The notes under the pieces: model-generated
What the model was told of the DNA's origin: nothing
Database searches by the model: none
What the model saw: the letters and a program-made list of their open reading frames with translations, nothing else
In this document: positions 35,510 to 43,768 of the stretch, in pieces
Numbering within the stretch: the first letter of the stretch is position 1
How the letters are laid out: each line of letters opens with the position of its first letter
Position numbers and translations under genes: made by a program
NCBI GenBank assembly: GCA_025059075.1
Contig: JANXDZ010000005.1
Location: forward strand, 1 to 64,000
DNA length: 64,000 nucleotides
DNA from: Sulfolobales archaeon
GTDB lineage: Archaea; Thermoproteota; Thermoprotei_A; Sulfolobales; Desulfurococcaceae
Reading direction: 5' to 3'

Positions 35510-35845
35510 CAAGAGCCCCACGTTATTTAAATAGACTAAACATGCTGGGTATTACCTCTGTTCGACTGCCTGAAAACCCCCCAGTTATAACTAAAGATCT
35601 CATCTTCCTTAGAATTGAAGTGAAGAACAGTGTTTATAGATCTCCAGCGATTTTTTATTTAACTATGAGGTTGTATAATAGCATTGCGTGAGTCCACGTC
35701 ATTGAGCTCTGCACTCCTTTAGGAGAGGTAACGTGCTTAAGGCTCTGCGTAGAGCTGAATTCAACGTAGGTTAGGGGGAGGGAAAGCTATAGTATGGATA
35801 AATAATTGAGAGTGGGGATTAAGTGAAGCATTGCTGCTAGTAGTA
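35510..35845. other. Intergenic region with a possible small RNA promoter
   Basis: A 336-bp gap with no gene. A good TATA-like TTATTTAAATAG lies at 35523-35534 on plus. Just after it CTGGG (from about 35549) can pair with CCCAG (about 35582), with a 27-nt loop between. There is no open frame of useful length behind it, so a short RNA is possible. No C/D-box, H/ACA or tRNA signature was recognised. The rest is featureless. Confidence 0.3.
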
Positions 35846-36571
35846 TTAGGAGTGCAGCATTTCTAGGTATTGCTGAGTAGTCCTCCATCTATTTCTTGAT
35901 TCACCGCTCTTTACTTGCTGGATGAATGCATTAAACCATTTTAAGTCTCTTTCATAAACGTGGTATGAGTCAGCTATATGCATGTAGTAGCCAATGTTTA
36001 CACCGATCTTTTGAGCTATAAGCTTCTGCAGCTCTGTGAATGCATACATATTCATGTAAGCTGCTTTAAATGCATCATTGCTCCTCATGTGGACGTGTAA
36101 GACGAGGTTGTCTTCAAAGACTCTGAACCACATGCGATTAAGGCATGGCGGGTGCTCGCTCTCTAGATCCTTCCATGGCTGCCAAGTTATTGCCTGCGCT
36201 CTCCTAGTGTATGGAGCATTTCTCAACTTCTCAACGACTTTATCCATTTGATTAATTATAGTGCCGTTCGGGAGCCTGTATGAAAAAAGTCTCTCATGGT
36301 ATGTATAGCCAATTTTCTCTACGAGGTAGTCGTGAATGCCCCTAACGATTTCATCAACGTAATCTAGGAGTCCTCTTAGAGAGCCTGCAACAATGCCCTT
36401 TAAATGAACTCTAGGCTCTGCAAACGGGTTTTCAACAATGATTACAGCTGGAGCATCAATGCTTTTCTCACCATACTCAGTATCTATAACTACACCAACT
36501 TCACTGAGCTTAACAAGGCTCTGCTCCCAAGCCTCTGGTAGGTTTCTGCCGACAACGTGGATTAACTTCAT
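35846..36571 (-). CDS. Thymidylate synthase-like (ThyA-fold) protein, archaeal type
   Basis: About 241 residues. The PPCLNRMWFRV segment carries the nucleophilic Cys, and LHVHMRSNDAFKAAYMNMYAF plus MHIADSYHVYERD match the nucleotide-binding and hydroxyl-recognising regions of thymidylate synthase/dCMP hydroxymethylase proteins of the archaeal branch. The frame continues to 36691, but the ATG at 36571 (MKLIHVVGRNL) has GGTGGTG right in front, and a TATA element lies at 36602-36612 within the longer frame. The shorter start is therefore right. It makes dTMP or a modified pyrimidine nucleotide; archaeal cofactor preference may differ from bacterial ThyA. Confidence 0.85.
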   Translation of the reverse strand: MKLIHVVGRNLPEAWEQSLVKLSEVGVVIDTEYGEKSIDAPAVIIVENPFAEPRVHLKGIVAGSLRGLLDYVDEIVRGIHDYLVEKIGYTYHERLFSYRLPNGTIINQMDKVVEKLRNAPYTRRAQAITWQPWKDLESEHPPCLNRMWFRVFEDNLVLHVHMRSNDAFKAAYMNMYAFTELQKLIAQKIGVNIGYYMHIADSYHVYERDLKWFNAFIQQVKSGESRNRWRTTQQYLEMLHS

Positions 36572-36601
36572 AACACCACCAACTCTACTAGCAAGTCCTA
36601 C

Positions 36602-36612
36602 AGTATATAAAG
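36602..36612 (-). promoter_or_regulatory. TATA element of the thymidylate synthase-like gene
   Basis: CTTTATATACT on the minus strand stands about 22 bp before the ribosome-binding site GGTGGTG (36574-36580) and about 31 bp before the ATG at 36571. It predicts a leader of roughly 12 nt and rules out the longer start at 36691. Confidence 0.6.
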
Positions 36613-36672
36613 TGCTTGACCTTGGGGAATGAGCGGAGGTGTAAATCCAAGTAGACTGCGGAACCCGAGTCC

Positions 36673-36695
36673 TTGAATGAAATACATTCATTCAA
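36673..36695. promoter_or_regulatory. Perfect inverted repeat upstream of the thymidylate synthase-like gene
   Basis: Arms TTGAATGAA (36673-36681) and TTCATTCAA (36687-36695) are exact reverse complements with a 5-bp spacer. The element sits between the stop of the HTH-membrane gene and the TATA element of the thymidylate synthase-like gene, about 60-90 bp upstream of the latter. It could be an operator or a read-through control hairpin. Confidence 0.45.
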
Positions 36696-36708
36696 AGGAG
36701 GGGGTTAG

Positions 36709-37131
36709 CTAAGCCTTAGACTGCCTATTCTTCAATACTTTCCTCAAAATCCTCACACCATTTAGAGTATCAATCCAATATGGTGTAACTAACGCCAACA
36801 TCAATATGACGACGTGTATAGAGGGCTTAGCTAGAGCTGAGTATACTGTGACAACTGTAGTAGAGTATATAGCATATGTAAGGCTTCTCGGTATGATGAA
36901 TCTCTCAAACACTGTATACATCGATAACTCTATGGGGAGTTCTCTAGATGCAGCGTACTCCCCTGTGCTTGTTTTAACTGCAAAGCCAAGTTTCTCTAAC
37001 TTATTGAGAACTCTTTGAGCCTTGCCGGGGCTTGCATACCCCATGAGTCTCTGGAATCCCCTAATTGTAATAGGCTTAGCGTGCCTAAGCAACTTTAAAT
37101 AAGCTTCTAAAGCCTCTTTATCTAAGCCCAT
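36709..37131 (-). CDS. Winged-helix protein with C-terminal membrane helices
   Basis: A 140-residue protein. Residues 1-65 form a wHTH (ITIRGFQRLMGYASPGKAQRVLNKLEKLGFAV). Two hydrophobic helices (about 82-100 and 104-122) and a basic tail follow. Such membrane-bound one-component regulators are common in archaea. It follows the secreted protein gene by 69 bp in the same direction. Target unknown; the inverted repeat just downstream is a candidate site. Confidence 0.75.
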   Translation of the reverse strand: MGLDKEALEAYLKLLRHAKPITIRGFQRLMGYASPGKAQRVLNKLEKLGFAVKTSTGEYAASRELPIELSMYTVFERFIIPRSLTYAIYSTTVVTVYSALAKPSIHVVILMLALVTPYWIDTLNGVRILRKVLKNRQSKA

Positions 37132-37200
37132 AAGTTCTACCTCACTAACACAAAGGGGGTTGAAGTTAGAGGGAAAAAAGCTTGTTACTTACTACACTGC

Positions 37201-38022
37201 CTACTTCATCTTCATGTACAGTGTGTAAAATGCTATGGCTGCAGCAGCTCCCATTGCTATAGATATAGCTACAGCAACTCCGTTGAGCTCCCAGCTGGGC
37301 GTATTTATAGGCGAAGCCTGTGCCCAGGGCCAAGAAGGTTGCTGCATTGCTAATGCCTCCTTCAATTCCTCAGGGAGCTCAAATCTGCATCCTAAAGATC
37401 TTATGAGGGTGCCGCGTATAGCTCCACTAGTTATTAATTCACTATACTGGTGCCAAGCTCCATCATTTATGTAGTAAATGAGCCTCCCATTCCATCCAGC
37501 ACAGCCAATGCAAGCGCTCTCCACTATTCCCCTTAAGTCATCATTTGAAAGCCCTACTAAGACGCCAGCGTCTTTAAGCCTATTTAGCTCAATGAGTAAC
37601 GTTGATTTAAGGAGATCTGTGTAGTACTTTACCATAGATTCATTAACTTGCACTCGATCTGCTTCAAGTCCAACGTCCATGAGTTCAAGCCTTATCCCTG
37701 GGTAGAGTTCCACTGGTTCGCCTTCATTAATGCCTGGCACTAAGGGCGCTCCATTAAAGACTTTCTCTAGGTAAATTATTACAACGATGTTGCTAACGCC
37801 CTTATATACATAGTATTCATCAATCTTAAAGACGCCTGAAGCGCCTTCAATTAACGTTGAGTTGAGGAAGACCCCCGGCTTATTTAACAGTACTTCCATG
37901 GAGTAGGCATCACTGGGGTCAAAGCATGCATTAATGGAGGGAGCATTCATTAGTACTGCAATCAGTATAGAGGCTGCAGCCAGTGTAGCTAACTTACTAA
38001 GGCTCCATTGAAAGCTGCTCAT
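37201..38022 (-). CDS. Secreted, C-terminally anchored protein of unknown function
   Basis: A 273-residue protein with a signal peptide (about 1-32, ending NAC), an ectodomain with N-x-S/T sites and cysteines (CIGCAGW near 178 and single Cys near 33 and 217), a Pro/Trp-rich stalk and a C-terminal membrane helix (about 249-269) with a basic end. Paired cysteines could form disulfides. Neighbour of the HTH-membrane gene. I do not recognise the family. Confidence 0.7.
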   Translation of the reverse strand: MSSFQWSLSKLATLAAASILIAVLMNAPSINACFDPSDAYSMEVLLNKPGVFLNSTLIEGASGVFKIDEYYVYKGVSNIVVIIYLEKVFNGAPLVPGINEGEPVELYPGIRLELMDVGLEADRVQVNESMVKYYTDLLKSTLLIELNRLKDAGVLVGLSNDDLRGIVESACIGCAGWNGRLIYYINDGAWHQYSELITSGAIRGTLIRSLGCRFELPEELKEALAMQQPSWPWAQASPINTPSWELNGVAVAISIAMGAAAAIAFYTLYMKMK

Positions 38023-38059
38023 ATGACTCCGCCACTGAGTGACTTAGGGGAGCCTAGGT

Positions 38060-38092
38060 ATATAGTACGCATTCAACGTGACGGCGGCGTCA
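38060..38092 (-). promoter_or_regulatory. Promoter and hairpin-type operator candidate of the secreted protein gene
   Basis: On the minus strand a TATA-like element (TACTATATA, about 38060-38068) lies about 40 bp before the ATG. Directly upstream of it, arms TGACG (38079-38083) and CGTCA (38088-38092) flank a 4-bp core, and a further imperfect GGGTTCG/CGAAGCCC pair follows. A regulator-binding function is inferred. Confidence 0.35.
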
Positions 38093-38163
38093 TAGGGTTC
38101 GTGACGAAGCCCAGTTCTCTAAAGAGTTAGGAAAGCCCAGTGTTCTTAACGCACTCCACTGCT

Positions 38164-39117
38164 CTAGAGATCTTGGTGTTTCAAGCGCTTCTCTAAGTCG
38201 TACTCTGTGTATACTCCAATTCTATGCAGTGCTTCATTTGCTTCAGTAAGCGTCCTAGAGCCTTCTACAGCCTTTGCAGTTCTCGATAAGCTGTAGACTA
38301 CGCTTATATCCATGAAGAACGAGAGCATTTGCATTACGCCGACTTTAACTCTCCTCGAGCCCTCCCTTATCAGTACTTCTCCAAAGCGCCCTCTATACGC
38401 CATTAATGGAACTCTGCTTGCTTCAGTTATAACTTGCTTAAGGAGTTCTTCATATAGCTCTGCTTCACTCCTACTTACTCCCTTAATCCAAAGCAATCCA
38501 TTGTTTCTCGCAACAACCTCTATTCTCTCCAACACTTCCTCTTGGCTTAGCTCTCCATCAGCTCCTGGACTCACTACAACTAAAATTGAGTTCTTTAACT
38601 TAGAGAATGCTGCAAGACTCATTGAGTCCGCCAGCGGGCTCCATAGATTGCTCTCGCTTCCTTCAGCAACTATGTCTCCACCGACATCAATGGCTATAAA
38701 TGCCTCTACTCCAAGTGCTTCAGCTAGCTCACTTAACCCCTTAGAGTAGCCTACTGCTCCTCTCCAAAGATCTGCTGCATAGAGTTCGCGTCTAATTACG
38801 CTTGATACTTTAGCTAGCTGTGGAGTGAACTCTCTTCCAGCCCTAAAGACCTTGGTTGAAGGCCCAATGCCTATTGAATGATCTCCAATGCTCCTGGAGT
38901 TCGTGAAGCAATTGAATGGCACTGGGCCTGGCTCAGGATCCACTGTATACCTCTCCCAAGGAACTCCGCCTACGTAAGTCTTTACTCCACAAACTTCCTC
39001 AATCCACTTAGCTAGTACAGCTGCAGATACAGCATCTCCACCGCCCCCCGCTCCATAGACTATGAGGCTCCTTGGTTTAAAGCTGAATAAGTCTTCTAAT
39101 ACCCCCCCAGAGTCCAT
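38164..39117 (-). CDS. DUF1152 (COG4034) protein
   Basis: A 317-residue archaeal protein. The start has a glycine-rich VYGAGGGGDAVSA nucleotide-binding-like loop, then FIAIDVGGDIVAEG and a conserved VVVSPGADGELS. This pattern marks DUF1152, of unknown activity and possibly a nucleotide- or phosphate-binding enzyme. The ATG at 39117 has AGGTGG upstream. It is divergent from the GH57 gene. Confidence 0.8.
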   Translation of the reverse strand: MDSGGVLEDLFSFKPRSLIVYGAGGGGDAVSAAVLAKWIEEVCGVKTYVGGVPWERYTVDPEPGPVPFNCFTNSRSIGDHSIGIGPSTKVFRAGREFTPQLAKVSSVIRRELYAADLWRGAVGYSKGLSELAEALGVEAFIAIDVGGDIVAEGSESNLWSPLADSMSLAAFSKLKNSILVVVSPGADGELSQEEVLERIEVVARNNGLLWIKGVSRSEAELYEELLKQVITEASRVPLMAYRGRFGEVLIREGSRRVKVGVMQMLSFFMDISVVYSLSRTAKAVEGSRTLTEANEALHRIGVYTEYDLEKRLKHQDL

Positions 39118-39195
39118 GGAACCACCTGACTCTAGCTAAGTAAAGCCTTAAGCTTTATTTCTTAAGTAGAGTTCTATTAAGTGCGGTGCTTACTT

Positions 39196-41121
39196 ATGGC
39201 TAGAGTGAACTTCATGTTTGTAATACACTTCCATCAGCCAGTGGGGCAGATAAGGAGTGTTTTTGAAAGAGTTTTTGAGAATAGCTATAAACTGCTTTTA
39301 GAGACTCTAAATAGATATAGAGATATTAAGGTATCTATCCACATTAGTGGACCCCTACTGCTTACATTAGCTGAAAAATACCCTGATTGGCTTAGTCAAG
39401 TAGTGAAGCTCGCTAAACACGGCTCAGTAGAGCTACTTGGGGGAAGCTTTGGAGAAGCCATTCTACCCATTATACCGCGTGAAGATATGTATGCACAAGT
39501 TAGGGAATACATGAAGTTGTTTGAAGAACTATTCGGCTTTAGGCCAAGGGGCTTCTGGCTCCCGGAGAGAGTTTGGGAGCCCAGTGTTGTTGAAGCGCTA
39601 GCTGATAACGGCATTGAGTACGTATTGTTAGATGACTCAACGCTTTATAGAAGCGGCCGTGGGAGGAGTGAATCTATGTATGCATGGATTACGGAGGACT
39701 CTGGTAAGAGAATTAAAGTGCTATTCATAGACACTGAGCTAAGGTACCTCCTCCCATGGAGGCACCCCAATGAAGTTATCTCATACATGGCCTCTAGAGG
39801 GGATGAAGTAGGCGATAAGTACTTGCTTTGGGGGAGTGATGCAGAGAAGTTTGGGGAGTGGAGGGACCCGATGTGGGCTAAGTGGTGGCTCAACGAGTTC
39901 TTCAATAAGCTTAGGGAGAAGAGACATGAAGTAGCTTGTATACAGCCCCGCGAGTACTTGGAGAACTATGGCGTTAGAGGGCTAATCTACCTAGCTCCAG
40001 GGAGCTACGATAAAATGCTTGAGTGGAGCAGTGGCTTCTTCAGGAACTTCTTAGTCAAGTACTCTGAGAGCAATAACATGCATAAGAAGATGCTTAGAGT
40101 GAGGGGGAAGCTTTTAAAGGCAGGCGTTGGGCGGGAAGCGTGGCACTACTACTACATGGCTCAATGCAATGACTCGTATTGGCACGGGCTCTTCGGGGGG
40201 ATATACTTAACTCACTTAAGGCAGGCTGTTTACGAAAACTACATTAAGTCTGAGGCAATGGCTGAGGAAGCTATGGATTACTATGGTGAGAGGGGCGTGC
40301 GCATTGAGAGATTAGACTTCGACTATGATGGATTCATGGAGGTAATAGTTGAAAGCAGAGAGCTAAACGTTTACATAAAGCCAAGCGATGGAGGCACAGT
40401 ATTTGAATTAGACTACAAGGAGAGGGGCTTTGAACACAACTACTTAAACACCATGACTAGACGCTATGAGCCGTATCTTGATGGAACAGGCTATAGACCG
40501 GATTGGTATAGGAGGACTTCGTTTAGAGAACACATATGGGCTTTACACACTACTCCAATTGACTGGATTCAAAACACTCCATTCATGGACTTAAGCGATC
40601 TAGCTTTAGGAGAGTATAAAGTTACTTCAGCGACTAGTGAGGGGGTGGTTTTAAGGAGGGTGGGTCACTTCTATCCACCTGGAGGCCGATCCACTGAAGT
40701 ACTTATTGAGAAGAAGTACGTCGTCAATGGATCTTCAGTAGCAGCTACATACAACTTAAAGAACATAGGCAGCGGCGTTATTGAAGGCTTATTGGGCTTA
40801 GAGCTCACTATAGCGCCAAAGCTCCCAGTGGATGTAGATGCCTTAGTTAAGTATAGTGTAGATGGAGTTGAGAGAAGTATCAACGATTGGTATAGTGGTG
40901 AAGCTAGTAAAGTGACTTTAATGAGTCCTGCGGCAAGGGCTTTAGCTATTGAGGTGAGCTCTAGAACAAGTACTTGGATAGCTCCATTAACTATGCCTGC
41001 TAGAACTGAGAAGGGCATTGTAGAGAACTTTGAGGGACTTGGATTAATGCCTATATACAACCTATATTTAAAGCCAGGCGATGAGTTTAGCCAATTGATT
41101 AGACTTGTGATAGAGCATTAA
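39196..41121 (+). CDS. GH57 4-alpha-glucanotransferase / alpha-amylase, cytoplasmic
   Basis: About 641 residues from the ATG at 39196 (a GTG at 39181 is less likely). There is no signal peptide, so it acts in the cytoplasm. GH57 regions are visible: VIHFHQPVGQ at the start, GSVELLGGSFGEA, FWLPERVWEPS with the nucleophile Glu, and WGSDAEKFGEW with the acid/base Asp. A C-terminal beta-sandwich domain follows (about 370-640). The layout matches the Thermococcus litoralis 4-alpha-glucanotransferase group. It is 14 bp upstream of glycogen synthase and probably remodels internal glucan. Confidence 0.9.
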   Translation: MARVNFMFVIHFHQPVGQIRSVFERVFENSYKLLLETLNRYRDIKVSIHISGPLLLTLAEKYPDWLSQVVKLAKHGSVELLGGSFGEAILPIIPREDMYAQVREYMKLFEELFGFRPRGFWLPERVWEPSVVEALADNGIEYVLLDDSTLYRSGRGRSESMYAWITEDSGKRIKVLFIDTELRYLLPWRHPNEVISYMASRGDEVGDKYLLWGSDAEKFGEWRDPMWAKWWLNEFFNKLREKRHEVACIQPREYLENYGVRGLIYLAPGSYDKMLEWSSGFFRNFLVKYSESNNMHKKMLRVRGKLLKAGVGREAWHYYYMAQCNDSYWHGLFGGIYLTHLRQAVYENYIKSEAMAEEAMDYYGERGVRIERLDFDYDGFMEVIVESRELNVYIKPSDGGTVFELDYKERGFEHNYLNTMTRRYEPYLDGTGYRPDWYRRTSFREHIWALHTTPIDWIQNTPFMDLSDLALGEYKVTSATSEGVVLRRVGHFYPPGGRSTEVLIEKKYVVNGSSVAATYNLKNIGSGVIEGLLGLELTIAPKLPVDVDALVKYSVDGVERSINDWYSGEASKVTLMSPAARALAIEVSSRTSTWIAPLTMPARTEKGIVENFEGLGLMPIYNLYLKPGDEFSQLIRLVIEH

Positions 41122-41135
41122 TGAGGTGTTAGAGA

Positions 41136-42869
41136 GTGTGCTTCACTAACGATCTACAGCCAATTACTGGAGTAGAACTGCTTAGTGAATCGCGGGGCTT
41201 CAACAAGCTCATCTGGATTCTGACTTTTGAGTCGAAGTATGTGAGGAAGTATGGTGGATTGGGAGAAGTTCCTCCAAGCATTGCTAGAGAGCTAAATAAA
41301 ATGGGGGCTAGAGCTATTGTAATAACTCCAAGCCATGGGAGAGTGATTGAACTTGAATCAATGGGCTTAGCTAAAGCAATTTCATCAACTAGAGTGAGGG
41401 GGGTTGAAGTAAGGGTTTACAGCTGTGAAGAACTTAATCCACCGCACGTAGTGATATCGGGCGGAGCCCTTGATGAACCAACGATATATACCCAGAACAT
41501 GTGGGATAAAATATATCTATACACCTTTGGAGTAGTGGAGTACGCTAAGCACTCCATTAAGGTTGGGAGAGCGCCAGACGTAGTTCACTGCAATGACTGG
41601 CACAGCATTCCACCTCTCACAGCTTTAAAGCTCCTATTCAACTCCCTAGATCTCTATCCAGCGTTTGTTTACCACATACATCTATTGTCTAAGGAATCTA
41701 TTTCACTAGAGAAGTTAGAGGAGATATTGATACCGCGTGAGAGAGTTTTAAAGATCAATTATATGGGCAATAGGCTTGAAGTAAAGCTAGAGGACTTAGT
41801 GAACTTAAGCCATGGGTATATTGAGAGATTTGCTGCATTAATAGCTGACTACGTAGTATCAGTTAGCAGGAGCTTTGCATTCCACGTAGAGGGAGTTGTT
41901 GGAGTAGATTTATCGTATAAGATAGGGTATGTGTATAATGCTACTGATTGGAATTACGTAGAGCTAGTTAATGAAGTATCTAAGACTTATCCTGAGTTGA
42001 AGCACCAGGTTACCGGTGATCTAATTATTGATAGGGGGGTTTTCAGGGAGTTCCTAGAGCTTAAAGCCCTTGAACTTTTGAGCAGTGATGAACCCATTAT
42101 ACCTGATCCTGAGGTTTCAACAGCTTTAGCTAATTACTCTACATATCCCTTTAAACCAGGGGGTAGGGTGAGTTCATTTAAAGCCACTGGGCCTCTGGCA
42201 TTAATGACTGGGAGGCTTGTTGAACAAAAGGGCTATGACTTAGTTATACGAAGTCTAGAGGATGTAGTTTATCGTGTACCGGAGATAAGGCTGCTTCTAA
42301 TACCAATACCTAGCAGTGGGTGGAGAGGGCTTAAGCCACTTGTTGAAGCATCACTGCTCTTTTCAAATAATCTCAGAGTAATAGCAGGCTATACACGTGC
42401 TCTATATAAGTTAGCGTACTTAGCTAGCGACGTCTTCATTGCTCCAAGTAGGTTTGAGCCATTTGGAATAGTTGCGCTAGAAGCCATGGCTTCTGGAACA
42501 CCTGTAATTGCAAGTAGGACTGGGGGGTTGGCTGAGGTAGTGATGGACATACGGGAACATGGCGTAAGCGGTACAGGAGTACTTATAGCTCCAAACTCTG
42601 TTTCAGAACTAGCGTCTGCTTTAAGCGACATGGCTTTATTCATGGAGAGCTCTCACTATAAACAGCATACTAAGCAGTGGTGGGAGATAGTGGAGAGGAT
42701 AAGTGATGATTCTTTAAGGAACTTGGTTTTAAAGAACCCCAATGCCCCACTTGAAGTTAGAGCTAGTTGCTTAAGGAGGGCGGGTGAATTCACTTGGGAG
42801 AAAACAGCTGCTGCAGTGATTAAAGTATATAGTGAAGCTATTGAGAGAGCGAGGGCCTATAGTGGTTAG
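41136..42869 (+). CDS. glgA: Glycogen synthase-type glycosyltransferase (GT5)
   Basis: A 577-residue GT-B enzyme. The N-terminal domain has the KYGGLGEVPPSIA loop that binds the sugar nucleotide, VHCNDWHS, and YHIHLLSKE. The C-terminal domain has MTGRLVEQKGYDL, PSRFEPFGIVALEAMASGTPVIA with the catalytic Glu, and RTGGLAEVV. It extends alpha-1,4-glucan from UDP- or ADP-glucose. GTG at 41136 behind GAGGTG. Its end overlaps the end of convergent malG by 4 nt. Confidence 0.93.
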   Translation: MCFTNDLQPITGVELLSESRGFNKLIWILTFESKYVRKYGGLGEVPPSIARELNKMGARAIVITPSHGRVIELESMGLAKAISSTRVRGVEVRVYSCEELNPPHVVISGGALDEPTIYTQNMWDKIYLYTFGVVEYAKHSIKVGRAPDVVHCNDWHSIPPLTALKLLFNSLDLYPAFVYHIHLLSKESISLEKLEEILIPRERVLKINYMGNRLEVKLEDLVNLSHGYIERFAALIADYVVSVSRSFAFHVEGVVGVDLSYKIGYVYNATDWNYVELVNEVSKTYPELKHQVTGDLIIDRGVFREFLELKALELLSSDEPIIPDPEVSTALANYSTYPFKPGGRVSSFKATGPLALMTGRLVEQKGYDLVIRSLEDVVYRVPEIRLLLIPIPSSGWRGLKPLVEASLLFSNNLRVIAGYTRALYKLAYLASDVFIAPSRFEPFGIVALEAMASGTPVIASRTGGLAEVVMDIREHGVSGTGVLIAPNSVSELASALSDMALFMESSHYKQHTKQWWEIVERISDDSLRNLVLKNPNAPLEVRASCLRRAGEFTWEKTAAAVIKVYSEAIERARAYSG

Positions 42870-43768
42870 CCCTTAACTGCTCCATACCTCACTGCTTCAC
42901 CAATGTATCTTTGTGCAACAGCGTAGAGGACTATTATGGGTAATGCAAACAATATTGCTTGAGCAGCGAAATCACTCCAATTTATTTGCTGACCGGGGCC
43001 TACGGCTGTCTCATAAATGTACTTGGCTAATGTATTTACCTTAAGGAAGCTCGCTATGAGGAACTCTCCCCATGCAGCCATGAATGCAAACATAGCTATG
43101 ATTATCATTGCTGACTTCGATGCCGGTAGCACTACTTTAAAAACTATTTGACTCCAGCTAGCTCCATCAATGAATGAAGATTCGTCGAGCTCCTTTGGCA
43201 GTGCATCAAAGTAACTCTTTAACAGCCAAGTTTGGAATGGAACTTGGTTAGCGGTGTATATTAGTGGCAGTATAAAGGGGTTTCCAAGAGTTGGAATCCC
43301 CATGCTGTGTAGCCTAGCTAAGAATACGAAGAGAGCTATTATTGCTGCTACTCCAAAGCCTCCGCCAACTTGACTCACAACTAAGTACGCGAATAACATT
43401 GTATCTCTTCCCCAGAACTTAAACCTAGAGAATCCATATGCCGCTGGAGTAATTACTAGCAGCGACGTAGTTATCGTTAATATGGAGATCAATATACTCA
43501 CTTGAAGCGAGCTGTAAAAAGCATGATCAGTGATGGCAGCAATGTAGTGCTCTAAGGATAGCCCGTACTTGTAGATATCCTCAATTCCTCTAGCTATGAC
43601 GTTTCCTCTAAGCATTGAAGTAATTACGACGAATAGTACTGGGTAGAGGAGTGCGAATACTATCAGTACTCCAAGAACTGTTGCAACTATCCTTAATCCA
43701 TACCTTGATGCAAGGAATGAAGCGCTTCCCCTAAATATGGATAGGGATGATTTCAAAGCATTCTTCAC
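42866..43768 (-). CDS. Maltose/maltodextrin-type ABC transporter permease (MalG-like)
   Basis: A 300-residue permease with six hydrophobic helices and the coupling motif ELDESSFIDGASWSQIVFKVVLP (EAA loop). The N terminus is cytoplasmic and basic. GTG start overlaps the MalF stop (GTGA) and is preceded by AGGAGG. It forms the pore with MalF and is energised by the MalK-like ATPase of the same cluster. Confidence 0.9.
   Translation of the reverse strand: MKNALKSSLSIFRGSASFLASRYGLRIVATVLGVLIVFALLYPVLFVVITSMLRGNVIARGIEDIYKYGLSLEHYIAAITDHAFYSSLQVSILISILTITTSLLVITPAAYGFSRFKFWGRDTMLFAYLVVSQVGGGFGVAAIIALFVFLARLHSMGIPTLGNPFILPLIYTANQVPFQTWLLKSYFDALPKELDESSFIDGASWSQIVFKVVLPASKSAMIIIAMFAFMAAWGEFLIASFLKVNTLAKYIYETAVGPGQQINWSDFAAQAILFALPIIVLYAVAQRYIGEAVRYGAVKG

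Noticed and set aside
36571-36691. 40-residue N-terminal extension of the thymidylate synthase-like protein
   Set aside because: The TATA element lies inside this stretch, and a ribosome-binding site stands directly before the ATG at 36571.
38079-38110. Possible tRNA-like T-arm (GGGTTCG) near 38095
   Set aside because: No acceptor stem, anticodon arm or flanking cloverleaf could be drawn. The element is better read as part of an inverted repeat.
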